64,000 bases of DNA from Chitinophaga niabensis (GCF_039545795.1 NZ_CP154260.1:7011001-7075000), one strand, 5' to 3'. Numbered from the stretch's first letter, positions 28,553 to 37,284 are shown. The notes: a model not told the origin generated them from the letters alone. A program made the numbers and translations.

Positions 28553-30340
28553 ATGGATATGAAACGAAATCTGATGATCCTTTTCCTCTTCATCACATTG
28601 CATGCTACTGCACAGCGGCATGTTTATGTAGAAGCGGAATCCTTTGAGAACAAAGGTGGCTGGGTAGTGGATCAGCAATCATTTGTAGTGATCGGTTCTT
28701 CTTACCTGATGGCGCATGGTATGGGAAAACCTGTAAAAGATGCGAGCACCACTGTAACGTTTCCCGCAAAAGGAAAATACAGGATGTGGGTAAGAACAAA
28801 AGACTGGGCACCATTCCCTACCGGGCCTGGTAAATTCACCATCTGGCTGGATGGCAAACAGGCAGGGCAGGTATTTGGTGAAAGCGGTGATGTTGCCTGG
28901 AAATGGTATGATGCCGGCATGGTAGATATTCAAAATGAAAAAGTGCAGCTTAGCTTAAAAGACCTGACAGGGTTCAACGGCCGTTGTGATGCACTGTTCT
29001 TTACCGATGCCGCTAAATTTACTCCACCCAATAAACTGGAAGACCTGAATGCCTTACGCCGTAAATTATTGCATCAATCAGCAGAACCAGGTGATGGCGG
29101 GCATTATGATCTTGTAGTGATCGGTGGTGGCATTGCAGGCACCTGCGCTGCAATCTCTGCATCCCGTATGGGGCTGAAAACCGCACTTATCCAGGACAGG
29201 CCTGTACTCGGAGGAAATAACAGCTCAGAGGTACGGGTACACCTGAAGGGAGATGTGGATAAAAACCATTATCCTAAACTGGGGCGTATTGTCAGAGAAA
29301 TGGACAATGGAGATCCGGGGAACGGTAACCCCGATGCAAATGAATATGGCGATGCCAGGAAGATCCAGATCGTAAAGGCAGAAAAGAACCTTTCTCTTTT
29401 CCTCAATACCCATGTGTATAAACTGGAAAAGGAAAAAGATAAGATCATTGCGGTAACAGGCCGCGATATTTCTACCAATAAAGAATTACGGTTTACCGGT
29501 ACCTATTTCACTGATTGTACCGGCGATGGTACAGTTGGCTATTTAGCCGGTGCGGACTTCCGCATGGGAAGAGAAAGTAAGGCAGAAACAGGGGAGTCCC
29601 TCGCAGCTGAAAAATCAGATAGTTTTACGCTTGGCACCTCCAACCTCTGGGCCTCTGTGGCAAAGGATACTGTTTCTTCTTTCCCTGAAACACCCTGGGC
29701 ATTGCAATTCTCAGATGAGTACCATATAGATCAGACGCAATCAGATTGGGAATGGGAAACCGGTTTTGGTAATTTCAATACCATCATGGATGCGGAAAAG
29801 ATCCGCGACCATAACCTGCGTGCTATTTATGGTAACTGGTCTTACCTGAAAAAAAGCAAGCCAGCTAAGTATGGAAAACAGGAACTGGCATGGGTTGCTT
29901 ATATTGGTGGTAAAAGGGAATCACGGCGGATCATAGGAGATCATATCCTCACGCAGATGGATATCCAGGAAGGGAAATTATATCCTGATGGCAGTGTAAC
30001 CGCCACCTGGACAATTGACCTGCATTTCCCCGATGCGAAAAACAGCAAATACTTTGAGGGGCAGGAGTTCTTCGCCAGCACCAAACATATCAGGGTAGCA
30101 CCTTACACCATTCCTTACCGTTGCCTTTATTCAAAGAATATCAGTAACCTGTTTATGGCAGGCCGTAATATCAGCACTACACACGTTGCATTTGGCAGCA
30201 CACGCGTAATGCGTACCTGTGGCATGATGGGAGAAGTGGTGGGCTTTGCGGCTTCCTTAGCGAAGAAATACAAAACTTCTCCAAGAGGTGTTTACCAGCA
30301 GCATTTGCCGGAACTCATGAATATCCTCAAGGGTGAATAA
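28553..30340 (+). CDS. Exported FAD-dependent oxidoreductase with N-terminal carbohydrate-binding-like domain
   Basis: 595 residues (ATG 28559 is an alternative start). Signal peptide MKRNLMILFLFITLHATAQ. Residues about 22-160 (YVEAESFENKGGW, YRMWVRTKDW, FTIWLDGKQ, LKDLTGFNGRCDALFFT) resemble a CBM6/CBM35-type beta-sandwich. From about 185 comes a FAD_oxidored (PF12831-like) domain: DLVVIGGGIAGTCAAISAS, GGNNSSEVRV, FTDCTGDGTVGYLAGA and, near the end, NLFMAGRNISTTHVAFGSTR. Likely oxidises or reduces a sugar in the periplasm. It overlaps the ApbE gene by 8 bases and lies 30 bases after the FMN-motif protein, which could pass its electrons. Confidence 0.85.
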   Translation: MDMKRNLMILFLFITLHATAQRHVYVEAESFENKGGWVVDQQSFVVIGSSYLMAHGMGKPVKDASTTVTFPAKGKYRMWVRTKDWAPFPTGPGKFTIWLDGKQAGQVFGESGDVAWKWYDAGMVDIQNEKVQLSLKDLTGFNGRCDALFFTDAAKFTPPNKLEDLNALRRKLLHQSAEPGDGGHYDLVVIGGGIAGTCAAISASRMGLKTALIQDRPVLGGNNSSEVRVHLKGDVDKNHYPKLGRIVREMDNGDPGNGNPDANEYGDARKIQIVKAEKNLSLFLNTHVYKLEKEKDKIIAVTGRDISTNKELRFTGTYFTDCTGDGTVGYLAGADFRMGRESKAETGESLAAEKSDSFTLGTSNLWASVAKDTVSSFPETPWALQFSDEYHIDQTQSDWEWETGFGNFNTIMDAEKIRDHNLRAIYGNWSYLKKSKPAKYGKQELAWVAYIGGKRESRRIIGDHILTQMDIQEGKLYPDGSVTATWTIDLHFPDAKNSKYFEGQEFFASTKHIRVAPYTIPYRCLYSKNISNLFMAGRNISTTHVAFGSTRVMRTCGMMGEVVGFAASLAKKYKTSPRGVYQQHLPELMNILKGE

Positions 30341-31277
30341 CCTGCTGTTGTTGTTTTACGTATGCGGTGTGCTGCATACACCGGAAGTGCGTTTTGAAGG
30401 AACCGCACAGGGAACTACTTATCATATCAGTTACTTCGATGAGGCGCAACGCAACCTGAAAGTACAGATTGATTCCATCCTCACGGAGATCGATAAAAGT
30501 TTATCTACTTACCGGACTGATTCCGAAATCTCGACCTTTAACCAGTTCGAGGCCTTTCGGTTTCAGTCCGTTCATTTTTATCCCGTACTGCAAAAAGCTT
30601 ATGAAGTTTATAAAGCTACCCATGGTGCTTTTGATCCCACTATTATGCCATTAACGGAAGCTTACCGGAAAGGTAAAGCTACCGGTAAACCCTGGTTACA
30701 ACAGGTGGATTCCCTGCTTCAGTATGTTGGTTTTGAATTCATCACTTTTGATAAAGAAACGGTACAGAGCTCGAAGGAACATGTACGGCTGGACCTTGAT
30801 GGTATTGCACAGGGCTATACGGTTGATGTGATTGCCACTTTCCTGGAAACAAAGGGGATCATTGATTACGTGGTAGAAGTGGGAGGGGAGTTGCGCTGCA
30901 GCAATACCAGAACTGTTAGCATTGAAGACCCTACAAATCCTGATGGCCGTTTGGCTTTACTGAAATTGAATAACCGTTCCATGACCACAGCAGGCAATTA
31001 TAATGATCATTATTCCGCGGGAGGGCAAACCTTCAATCATATCCTGCACCCCAAAAAAGGCATCGCCACCAGTGACCTGCTAAGTGTAACGATCATTGCA
31101 ACAGATTGTATGACAGCGGATGCTTATGATACGGCGTGTATGGTACTTGGACTGGAAGGAACCAAAAAGCTGCTGTCGGAACATCCGGAGCTGGATGCTT
31201 ATCTTGTATACCATGGAACAGATGGGGCACTGAAGGTATTTATGACGGAGGGGGTAAAGCAGATGCTGGTTAACTAA
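30333..31277 (+). CDS. apbE: FAD:protein FMN transferase
   Basis: 314 residues, starting at GTG 30333 inside the end of the upstream gene. Family motifs: TDSEISTFN, GAFDPTIMPL, LDLDGIAQGYTVD, VVEVGGELRCS, AGNYNDHY, HILHPKKGIA and TADAYDTACMVLG. The enzyme splits FAD and attaches FMN to Thr in Dxx[S/T]GAT motifs of exported proteins. The N-terminus is hydrophobic, in keeping with a membrane-attached or periplasmic enzyme. The protein at 27561, two genes upstream, carries such a motif and is the obvious substrate. It is the last gene of locus 2. Confidence 0.92.
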   Translation: MNNLLLLFYVCGVLHTPEVRFEGTAQGTTYHISYFDEAQRNLKVQIDSILTEIDKSLSTYRTDSEISTFNQFEAFRFQSVHFYPVLQKAYEVYKATHGAFDPTIMPLTEAYRKGKATGKPWLQQVDSLLQYVGFEFITFDKETVQSSKEHVRLDLDGIAQGYTVDVIATFLETKGIIDYVVEVGGELRCSNTRTVSIEDPTNPDGRLALLKLNNRSMTTAGNYNDHYSAGGQTFNHILHPKKGIATSDLLSVTIIATDCMTADAYDTACMVLGLEGTKKLLSEHPELDAYLVYHGTDGALKVFMTEGVKQMLVN

Positions 31278-31352
31278 CCCCTTAGTTGTATTTGAATATC
31301 CTTAACTTTTATTGGCTGTTAATTTGATCCTTTGGAGGTAAACCATGCAATT

Positions 31353-32486
31353 ATGTTTCTAATTCGACTTACAACAGCATTATTATTGATCCTTAGTGCA
31401 AGAGGAATAGCGCAGGAGAAAAAGGGATTCACCATTTCAGGAAAGATAGATGGTATCGGTAACACCAAGGTATTGTTAGGGAACAAGCCTGACAGGGGGT
31501 ATGCGAGTGGTTTTAAAGTCCGGTACTTTGATTCCTGCATGAGTGTAAATGATCACTTTACTTTTAAGGGGCATGTTGATGAGTTAGCTTTTTATTCAAT
31601 CGAAGTTCCTGACAAAGCCAGGGGGTGGGTTGGTTTTATTCTGGGTAATAATGAGATAAAAATAACCGGCAGTAAGGATTCGATATATAGATCTGCCGTT
31701 ACGGGGTCTCTGCAGCAGGATACATATATGCACTATATAGATAAGGTTTATTATCCTCTTGTCAGAGAGGCGCGGGTATATAATGATATTGCTGACAGCT
31801 TAAGAAAGACCGGAGATACAACAGAGAAGAAACGAATAGAGCGTGAAATTATTGAGCCTTATAACAGGAGGATAGAGGCTAATATATATCGGTTCGTTGA
31901 GGAGCACCCCTCTAATTTTGGTGCCTTATATGAATTACAGGGTCATTCGAAGTATATACCGATAGACAGCGCAAAGAAATATTTCTTAAAATTATCCGAT
32001 GAAATGCAGCAAAACACGGTTGGCAGAAGGCTTAAATACGAGCTCTTCGACTACCCGGAATTGATTAGTGTAAAGAAGCCGATACCTGATTTTTCTCTGC
32101 CGGATACCACAAATATGATCCGGTGCATTTCCGAATTCCGCGGAAAGTATGTACTACTCGATTTTTGGGCGAGCTGGTGTGGTCCCTGCATAGATGAATT
32201 GCCAGCTGTTAAAAGGCTCGATAGTCTCTACGGAACAAAAGGCTTACAGGTGTTAGGCGTTTCACTGGACACGAAAAGAGACCTTTGGATGCAGGCAATC
32301 ATTAAGCATAATATTACCTGGCCTAACCTGTCCGACCTGGAGGGGGCAGATGGAGCAGTGTCAACGATGTTGCAAATAACAGCAATTCCTGCTAAATTTT
32401 TAATAGGCCCCGGTGGAAATATCATTCTGAAGAATGCTTCACTGCCAGAGATAGAAAAGTTCCTGCAAAGTAAAATGGCTGATTGA
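31353..32486 (+). CDS. TlpA-like thioredoxin with N-terminal DUF4369-type domain
   Basis: 377 residues from ATG 31353, preceded by GGAGGT 14 bases upstream, an unusually clear Shine-Dalgarno-like run for this phylum. Signal peptide ends ARGIAQ. The N-terminal half (FTISGKIDGIGNTKVLLGNK) is the beta-domain common in Bacteroidota thioredoxin-like proteins. The C-terminal half is a thioredoxin fold with WCGPC at 275-279 (WASWCGPCIDELPAVKRL) and cis-Pro region AIPAKFLI. Probably a periplasmic disulfide reductase. It follows ApbE by 75 bases on the same strand; a link to the flavin module is possible but not shown. Confidence 0.88.
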   Translation: MFLIRLTTALLLILSARGIAQEKKGFTISGKIDGIGNTKVLLGNKPDRGYASGFKVRYFDSCMSVNDHFTFKGHVDELAFYSIEVPDKARGWVGFILGNNEIKITGSKDSIYRSAVTGSLQQDTYMHYIDKVYYPLVREARVYNDIADSLRKTGDTTEKKRIEREIIEPYNRRIEANIYRFVEEHPSNFGALYELQGHSKYIPIDSAKKYFLKLSDEMQQNTVGRRLKYELFDYPELISVKKPIPDFSLPDTTNMIRCISEFRGKYVLLDFWASWCGPCIDELPAVKRLDSLYGTKGLQVLGVSLDTKRDLWMQAIIKHNITWPNLSDLEGADGAVSTMLQITAIPAKFLIGPGGNIILKNASLPEIEKFLQSKMAD

Positions 32487-32517
32487 TCACTGGCACAATG
32501 ATTGTTGCCTGTTTGGT

Positions 32518-32922
32518 ATGGGAAACTTAAAAATAGAACACATCAATCCGGATGGACTAATTAAGAATCCGGCATTCACTAATGTTGTTACCGTTCAGGG
32601 AAACGCAAAAACAATATATATAGGAGAGATCAATGCCAATAATGAAGCAGGAGAAGTTATCGGCAAAGACATGAAAACGCAGACGGAGCAGGTGCTGAAA
32701 AATATAGGTGCTGCTTTGCAAGCTGCCGGTGCAGACTGGGAGAACCTGATAAAGTGGACGGTATATATTGTACAAGGCCAGGATATACAGCCTGGATTTG
32801 AGGCCTTTCAGAAAGTATGGGGTAAACGACCCAACCCGCCTTTAATAACTGTAATATTTGTTGCCGCCCTCGGGCGGCCGGAACATTTGGTAGGCATAGA
32901 AGCTATTGCTGTTGTGCCTTAA
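32518..32922 (+). CDS. RidA/YjgF-family protein lacking the catalytic Arg
   Basis: 134 residues, normal length for the family, no signal peptide. Family features: IYIGEINANNEAGEVIG, TEQVLKNIGAALQAAGADWENLIKWTVYI and LVGIEAIAVV. True RidA deaminates reactive enamines using an Arg near residue 105. Here that stretch reads PPLITVIFVAALG, with no Arg at the equivalent place, so it probably belongs to a Rid subgroup without enamine deaminase activity. A hairpin terminator follows 6 bases after the stop. Confidence 0.9.
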   Translation: MGNLKIEHINPDGLIKNPAFTNVVTVQGNAKTIYIGEINANNEAGEVIGKDMKTQTEQVLKNIGAALQAAGADWENLIKWTVYIVQGQDIQPGFEAFQKVWGKRPNPPLITVIFVAALGRPEHLVGIEAIAVVP

Positions 32923-32928
32923 TATACA

Positions 32929-32960
32929 GAAGGGCTTCCCGCAGGAAGCCCTTCTCTTTT
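32929..32960 (+). terminator. Intrinsic terminator after the RidA-like gene
   Basis: Perfect 11-base stem (32929-32939 with 32944-32954: GAAGGGCTTCC/GGAAGCCCTTC) around the loop CGCA, followed by TCTTTT. Confidence 0.9.
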
Positions 32961-33034
32961 AAATGAAGTCTTATTTCCGTTAACCCAAACACCCTATCCG
33001 TTAAACGGGTGAAATACCTGCTTCTGCATGCCCC

Positions 33035-33042
33035 TATCTTTG
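33035..33042 (+). promoter_or_regulatory. Likely -7 promoter box for the serine hydrolase gene
   Basis: TATCTTTG matches the Bacteroidota -7 consensus TAnnTTTG exactly, 38 bases before the ATG at 33080 and after the terminator of the previous gene. No clear TTTG -33 box is seen. Confidence 0.45.
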
Positions 33043-33079
33043 CTTCGTTAAAATTTTATAACCCCAATTATTCAGAATT

Positions 33080-34285
33080 ATGAAAACAAATGTGATGTTC
33101 GGACTCGTAGCAGGTACCATCCTATTCGCTACCAGTTGCAAAAAAGAAAATGTTCAACCCGATTCCCAGGTATCTTTAGAAAATGCAAAAGCAGCCATTG
33201 GCGATCTGGCTATTCTACAATTTGATGTTGACAAATTTGCGGGCAACATTGAAGCGTACATGAATGGAAAGGTAGCCGGTTATGGTTACACCATTTTCCA
33301 TGAAGGAAATATCTACTACCGTGGCAGTGGTGGTGGTGGATGGCTCAGGCGCCCTGTGGATGCACCTGCTGTTATGCACGCTGCACAACAACGGCAGGAT
33401 ATTGCGAGCTCCACTAAGTTCGTGACGGCGCTGGCTACCATAGCCCTGCTGGAAAAGTACAATATGTCTCTCGCTGAGCCTGTGTACAAATACCTGCCTA
33501 CTAATTGGCAACCTTCTGAAAGCTTTAAGGAGCTGACCTTTGAACGCCTGCTCTCTCATCGTACCGGCCTTATCAAATACGGTGGCGACTGGGAAGAACT
33601 GAAGAAAACAGTGGAAGGCCCGATGAAGCAAGATGAATTTGAAAATCAAAGCAGGGTTTATAACAATGTCAATTTTGCTTTACTGGCTGTTATGTTACCT
33701 TATGTTGCTGCTAAAAAAGAATTCCCTGCGGACTATAATGTATTAAAGTCCCTGGAAAATAAACCGGATCAGCTTTATGATGCTTTAGGCGTACGGTATG
33801 TAGGCATAGTAAGAGTGAATGTTTTTAAACCTGCAGGCATGACACAGTGGAGTGTTGCTACGTTTGCTCCCTGGAACAACAATGGCCTCATCAGCCCTGA
33901 GAGTGCTTCCAAAGGATATGCTACTGCAAACGGTAGTGAAGCAGGTACTAACAACGGAGACTATCGCAGGAATGGCGGTGCAGGCGGACTTTATATCAGC
34001 ACTGCTGAATTTGGCAAGATACAGCGCAGTGCAACACAGGGGCTTATTGTAAGTGCAGCCGGTTATCAAAAGATGAAAGATGCTTTGCTGGGCTTTGATG
34101 CTGTAGTGAACGGTAAATTCGGGAAATATTACTGGAAGAATGGCGGCGCCAATTACAGAGAAACGATGATATTCGATTTTGGTAAAACACAGGTCGCAGT
34201 ATTTGCGAATTCCAATACCAGTGAGATAGGTAATAAGCCAAGCATACTTGTAGGAGCTTATGAAAGTGCCTGGGTGGCAAAGTGA
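33080..34285 (+). CDS. Serine hydrolase of the class C beta-lactamase family (lipoprotein)
   Basis: 401 residues, lipobox FATSC, so anchored to a membrane outside the cytoplasm. Catalytic motif SSTK (Ser110-Lys113) followed by LATIALLEKYNMSLAEPVYKYLP; second motif YNN (Tyr194-Asn196); HRTGLIKYGG between them, as in this family. Relatives include esterases, D-aminopeptidases and penicillin-binding enzymes; the substrate cannot be predicted. It is a single gene between two terminators. Confidence 0.85.
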   Translation: MKTNVMFGLVAGTILFATSCKKENVQPDSQVSLENAKAAIGDLAILQFDVDKFAGNIEAYMNGKVAGYGYTIFHEGNIYYRGSGGGGWLRRPVDAPAVMHAAQQRQDIASSTKFVTALATIALLEKYNMSLAEPVYKYLPTNWQPSESFKELTFERLLSHRTGLIKYGGDWEELKKTVEGPMKQDEFENQSRVYNNVNFALLAVMLPYVAAKKEFPADYNVLKSLENKPDQLYDALGVRYVGIVRVNVFKPAGMTQWSVATFAPWNNNGLISPESASKGYATANGSEAGTNNGDYRRNGGAGGLYISTAEFGKIQRSATQGLIVSAAGYQKMKDALLGFDAVVNGKFGKYYWKNGGANYRETMIFDFGKTQVAVFANSNTSEIGNKPSILVGAYESAWVAK

Positions 34286-34301
34286 TAAAATACAATATAT
34301 T

Positions 34302-34336
34302 ATAAAAGGGAGCGGTACCATACCGCTCCCTTTTAT
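34302..34336. terminator. Bidirectional terminator between convergent genes
   Basis: Perfect 16-base inverted repeat (34302-34317 and 34321-34336) with the 3-base loop CCA, GC-rich core GGGAGCGGTA and A/T runs on both sides. It serves the serine hydrolase on the plus strand and overlaps the stop codon of the minus-strand gene ending at 34333. Confidence 0.88.
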
Positions 34337-34893
34337 TTTGCTTTTAAAAACCCATCGGGCCTGTTTAGCCCCTGAGGCAATAATCCCATTTGCTCCGCTG
34401 TTGTTTCACTGATGGGTTCCTGCAGAATGAGTTCCGGGATTTGAATAATGCTAACTTTGTTTTTCAGTAAATCGCCATGGGCAGCGAAGGAAATGAGATT
34501 TCCTTTTCGTTCTATCTCTTCTCCGGAGAAACTGAAATGTTTAACCTGCTGGTTATGAATGGAGCAGATGTATATTTTATGTTTTTCCTGATAAATAAAG
34601 ATCAGGTGATCGTTATACCATTCCAGCAACAGGCAGAAGCAGCCAAATACGGGATTGTAGGTTTCAGGAGTCCAGTTGAAAAATTCTCCGTTCTCCATCA
34701 CTCTTAGTAAATGATGCGCCCAGCCATCTGATTCAAACCAGGCTAATCTTTCTTCTTCAACAGTCATATCCTGCTCAAAAATACGGCATTGATTTCCATG
34801 CTTGTTTTGCCATTTTATTGACTTATCCTCTTTTACTTCAGGATGCAGCTCTTCCTGTTCCAGTGCCTTTATTATTCTTTCATAGGGATTCAT
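34333..34893 (-). CDS. Hypothetical protein, 186 residues
   Basis: Not recognised. Starts MNPYERIIKALEQEELHP, no signal peptide or membrane helix, so probably cytoplasmic. Mixed alpha/beta composition with many aromatic residues (LLEWYNDHLIFIYQEKHKIYICSIH) and a C-terminal PQGLNRPDGF. Codon use and composition look like the neighbours. Single gene, convergent with the serine hydrolase and divergent from the CHAD gene, whose start is 48 bases away. Confidence 0.7.
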   Translation of the reverse strand: MNPYERIIKALEQEELHPEVKEDKSIKWQNKHGNQCRIFEQDMTVEEERLAWFESDGWAHHLLRVMENGEFFNWTPETYNPVFGCFCLLLEWYNDHLIFIYQEKHKIYICSIHNQQVKHFSFSGEEIERKGNLISFAAHGDLLKNKVSIIQIPELILQEPISETTAEQMGLLPQGLNRPDGFLKAK

Positions 34894-34924
34894 TGAACTA
34901 ATATAATCAATAGTGTTAACTTTA
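34893..34924 (+). promoter_or_regulatory. Possible promoter of the CHAD gene
   Basis: TTG at 34893-34895 and TAACTTTA at 34917-34924 (seven of eight to TAnnTTTG), with 21 bases between, a usual Bacteroidota spacing. The ATG follows at 34941. Confidence 0.35.
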
Positions 34925-34940
34925 TTTACAAAGCCCGGGT

Positions 34941-35708
34941 ATGCTTAAAAAGAAAAGGCAACAAAAATACCTCATTAAGAGATGGCTGGAAATACGGAGG
35001 CAATTATATGCCTTTTCAGGTTCCGGAAATCATGATGCGTTGCACAAGCTACGTGTGGAGATTAAAAAGATCAGGGCTTTTGTAAAATTATATAAAGGAA
35101 AGATAGCGACCACAGGTCAGCTGAAGGCTGTCAGGAAGATCTTTCACCGGGCGGGTATTATCCGGGAAGCGAATATTAACCTGCAAATGATGAAACGGCT
35201 TCATATTGAACAACCTGTATTTAATGCTGAAGAAAAACATGCCATCCAGCGGGAGTCCGAGCGGTTCCATTTACATCCCGGCCGTTACGAAAAACATATC
35301 AGGAATAATATCAGGTCCCTTCTAAAAGTAATACGTCCTATACGGAACAGGAGTATCAAACATTGGTTCTCCCGGCAGCTAAAGGCAATAGCCGGCATTG
35401 TTGCTGCATCATCTACGGATCAGTTCCATTTGGCCCGCAAGAAGATAAAACGGCTCATATATATTTATGGGATGCTTCATAAAAGATTAACACACACGTT
35501 GAAAATAAACATTGCCTATCTGGACCAACTGCAGGATGCAATTGGTGAATGGCATGATACAACAGTAGCTGCTGAGTTGTTAACTGACCGTAATACCGGC
35601 AATAAAACGGCCCTTAACAGGCTGCGGAAAGAGCAGGATAGAGCAGGTGTTGCTATTCATACTATGGGGGATGATTTTTTGGGCAAAGTGCATGAGCTAC
35701 GCTTGTAA
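34941..35708 (+). CDS. CHAD-domain protein
   Basis: 255 residues, very basic and helical. The first repeat contains the conserved His/Lys/Arg pattern HDALHKLRVEIKKIRAFVKLYKG; the second has FHLARKKIKRLIYIYGML and LDQLQDAIGEWHD. CHAD domains bind polyphosphate and are often found with CYTH triphosphatases or in polyphosphate granules. No CYTH domain is fused here and none is next to it. No signal peptide, so cytoplasmic. Confidence 0.9.
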   Translation: MLKKKRQQKYLIKRWLEIRRQLYAFSGSGNHDALHKLRVEIKKIRAFVKLYKGKIATTGQLKAVRKIFHRAGIIREANINLQMMKRLHIEQPVFNAEEKHAIQRESERFHLHPGRYEKHIRNNIRSLLKVIRPIRNRSIKHWFSRQLKAIAGIVAASSTDQFHLARKKIKRLIYIYGMLHKRLTHTLKINIAYLDQLQDAIGEWHDTTVAAELLTDRNTGNKTALNRLRKEQDRAGVAIHTMGDDFLGKVHELRL

Positions 35709-35774
35709 AAAATGGATGAATTCACTATATTGAAACAGATAAGAATTTATTAGTAACATTTAAATACGGGTAGT

Positions 35775-36128
35775 ATGACCTTACTAAAAAATATCTTCGC
35801 AGTCTTGCTCTTCATGTTTTGTGTTTCCTTCACCCCACCCCACCATGGATGGGCCAATTACGACCAGAGTAAAACGCTTGACTACACAGGAACCATTCAA
35901 TCGTCTGCTTATGAAAATCCTCATAGCATTATTAAAGTAAATCAGGATAAGGTGATCTGGACCGTAGTACTGGCTCCCGTCAGCCGGATGAGCGCCCGTG
36001 GGGTTACTGCTGATATGATAAAAAAGGGGGCCTCATTGCGTGTGGTAGGATATCCTCACAAAGAGATCAAAAACGAAATGCGTGCCGAAAGGATCTTTAT
36101 TAACGGCACCAAATACGAATTGCGCTAA
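35775..36128 (+). CDS. DUF6152-like small exported protein
   Basis: 117 residues with a signal peptide ending CVSFTPP, then HHGWANYDQSKTLDYTGTIQ, the start I associate with DUF6152. The fold looks like a small beta-barrel (OB-like) with NPHSIIKVN and GASLRVVGYPH. Its TAA shares a base with the ATG of the next gene, so the two are translated together. Function unknown. Confidence 0.75.
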   Translation: MTLLKNIFAVLLFMFCVSFTPPHHGWANYDQSKTLDYTGTIQSSAYENPHSIIKVNQDKVIWTVVLAPVSRMSARGVTADMIKKGASLRVVGYPHKEIKNEMRAERIFINGTKYELR

Positions 36129-36592
36129 TGCTTGTAATGGCAGATTGGTTGCAGTTGCTGGAGCATACTTCCTGGGCTGAAGCCATTCGTCAATCTGCCT
36201 GGCTTTACCCTTGCCTTGAAATTGTGCATATTATAGGAATTGTGTTATTGGTAGGGCCAGCCTTTATATTTGATCTTCGTTTATTGGGATTTTCAAAACA
36301 TCTGCCCCTGGATGGATTAGGGCATCTCCTGTTACCCTGGTCTGTAAGGGGATTGCTATTGGTGATCCCTTCCGGTATATTGCTTTTTATAACCAATGCA
36401 AGTACCCTTGGATATGATCCGGTGTTTTGGACAAAGATGATCCTGCTTATATTGGCCGCCTGTAATGCGTTTGTTTTCCGGTCCCTCAGGAATGGAGGTG
36501 CAGCTTCCCCTGCCGCTGTAAAAGTAATAGCGGTACTTTCCCTTTTGTTATGGATAGCCATTATTGCATGCGGCCGTTTGTTAGCTTACTAA
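36128..36592 (+). CDS. DUF6644-like inner membrane protein
   Basis: 154 residues with about four membrane helices. Opens DWLQLLEHTSWAEAIRQS, then the helix ending HIIGIVLLVGPAFIFDLRLL with a His inside the membrane, and LPWSVRGLLLVIPSGILLF. The pairing of intramembrane His residues with the exported partner suggests a cofactor or metal link, but this is inference. Coupled to the preceding DUF6152-like gene by a TAATG overlap. Confidence 0.75.
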   Translation: MLVMADWLQLLEHTSWAEAIRQSAWLYPCLEIVHIIGIVLLVGPAFIFDLRLLGFSKHLPLDGLGHLLLPWSVRGLLLVIPSGILLFITNASTLGYDPVFWTKMILLILAACNAFVFRSLRNGGAASPAAVKVIAVLSLLLWIAIIACGRLLAY

Positions 36593-36614
36593 ATAGTCCC
36601 CCAAATTTTAGCAC

Positions 36615-36643
36615 CTTGCATTAACGATTTAGCAGTATGTTTG
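36615..36643 (+). promoter_or_regulatory. Likely promoter of the locus 3 sigma gene
   Basis: CTTG at 36615-36618 and TATGTTTG at 36636-36643 (full TAnnTTTG match), with 17 bases between. Transcription would begin near 36650, about 50 bases before the ATG at 36703. This is the housekeeping sigma pattern, fitting constant low-level supply of the ECF factor. Confidence 0.5.
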
Positions 36644-36702
36644 CAATAGATAGGATCGCTGAGAGACGTTAATACATCACCCGAAATTTAAAACCTACGT
36701 AG

Positions 36703-37284
36703 ATGGGTTCCGCTAATTTACAATTCCACAGGGATGAGGAACTGTTGCTTATGCTACAGAGCGGGGAACATCATGCTTTCCGGGAAATATATAAAAGATA
36801 TTGGGACAAATTGCTTTATATAGCAGGAAAAAAACTGGAGGACCTCTCCGAAGCGGAGAGCATTGTACAAGACGTATTTGTTGACCTTTGGCAACGCCGT
36901 GAAACACTGGAAATACGGGAGCAGCTGGCGGGATATCTTGTTGTTGCGGTCAGGTACCGCATCCTGAACTTCCTTGCCAGGCAACATAAAGCTGAAGCTT
37001 ATCTCCGGGATACCGCACGCAGCTTGTCTCCTGCAGACCATTCTACTGAAGAGTGGCTGGGATTTGAGGAATTGAGGGGCTGGCTTGAGAAAATAGTGGC
37101 CGCTCTTCCGGAGAAATGCCAGCTTGCTTACAGGCTCCGGGGGGAAGGATATAGCCAGCGGGAAATAGCCCGGTACATGAAAGTATCTGAAAAAACAGTG
37201 GAAACCCATATCAGCCGTGCGCTCAAGATCCTGCGTTCCGGCCTGGGGCAGTTGATCTCCCGGATGTGGATGATGTTCTTTTAA
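36703..37284 (+). CDS. FecI-type ECF sigma factor (locus 3)
   Basis: 193 residues. Region 2: LSEAESIVQDVFVDLWQRR, LAGYLVVAVRYRILN; region 4: YSQREIARYMKVSEKTVETHI. Ends in a hydrophobic tail (LGQLISRMWMMFF). Start MGSANLQFHRDEELL. FecR follows after 78 bases. It should transcribe locus 3 when its SusC is occupied. Confidence 0.95.
   Translation: MGSANLQFHRDEELLLMLQSGEHHAFREIYKRYWDKLLYIAGKKLEDLSEAESIVQDVFVDLWQRRETLEIREQLAGYLVVAVRYRILNFLARQHKAEAYLRDTARSLSPADHSTEEWLGFEELRGWLEKIVAALPEKCQLAYRLRGEGYSQREIARYMKVSEKTVETHISRALKILRSGLGQLISRMWMMFF

Noticed and set aside
31334..31339. GGAGGT before the TlpA-like gene as a riboswitch or special regulatory site
   Set aside because: Only a Shine-Dalgarno-like run at 14 bases from the ATG; no wider structure is seen.
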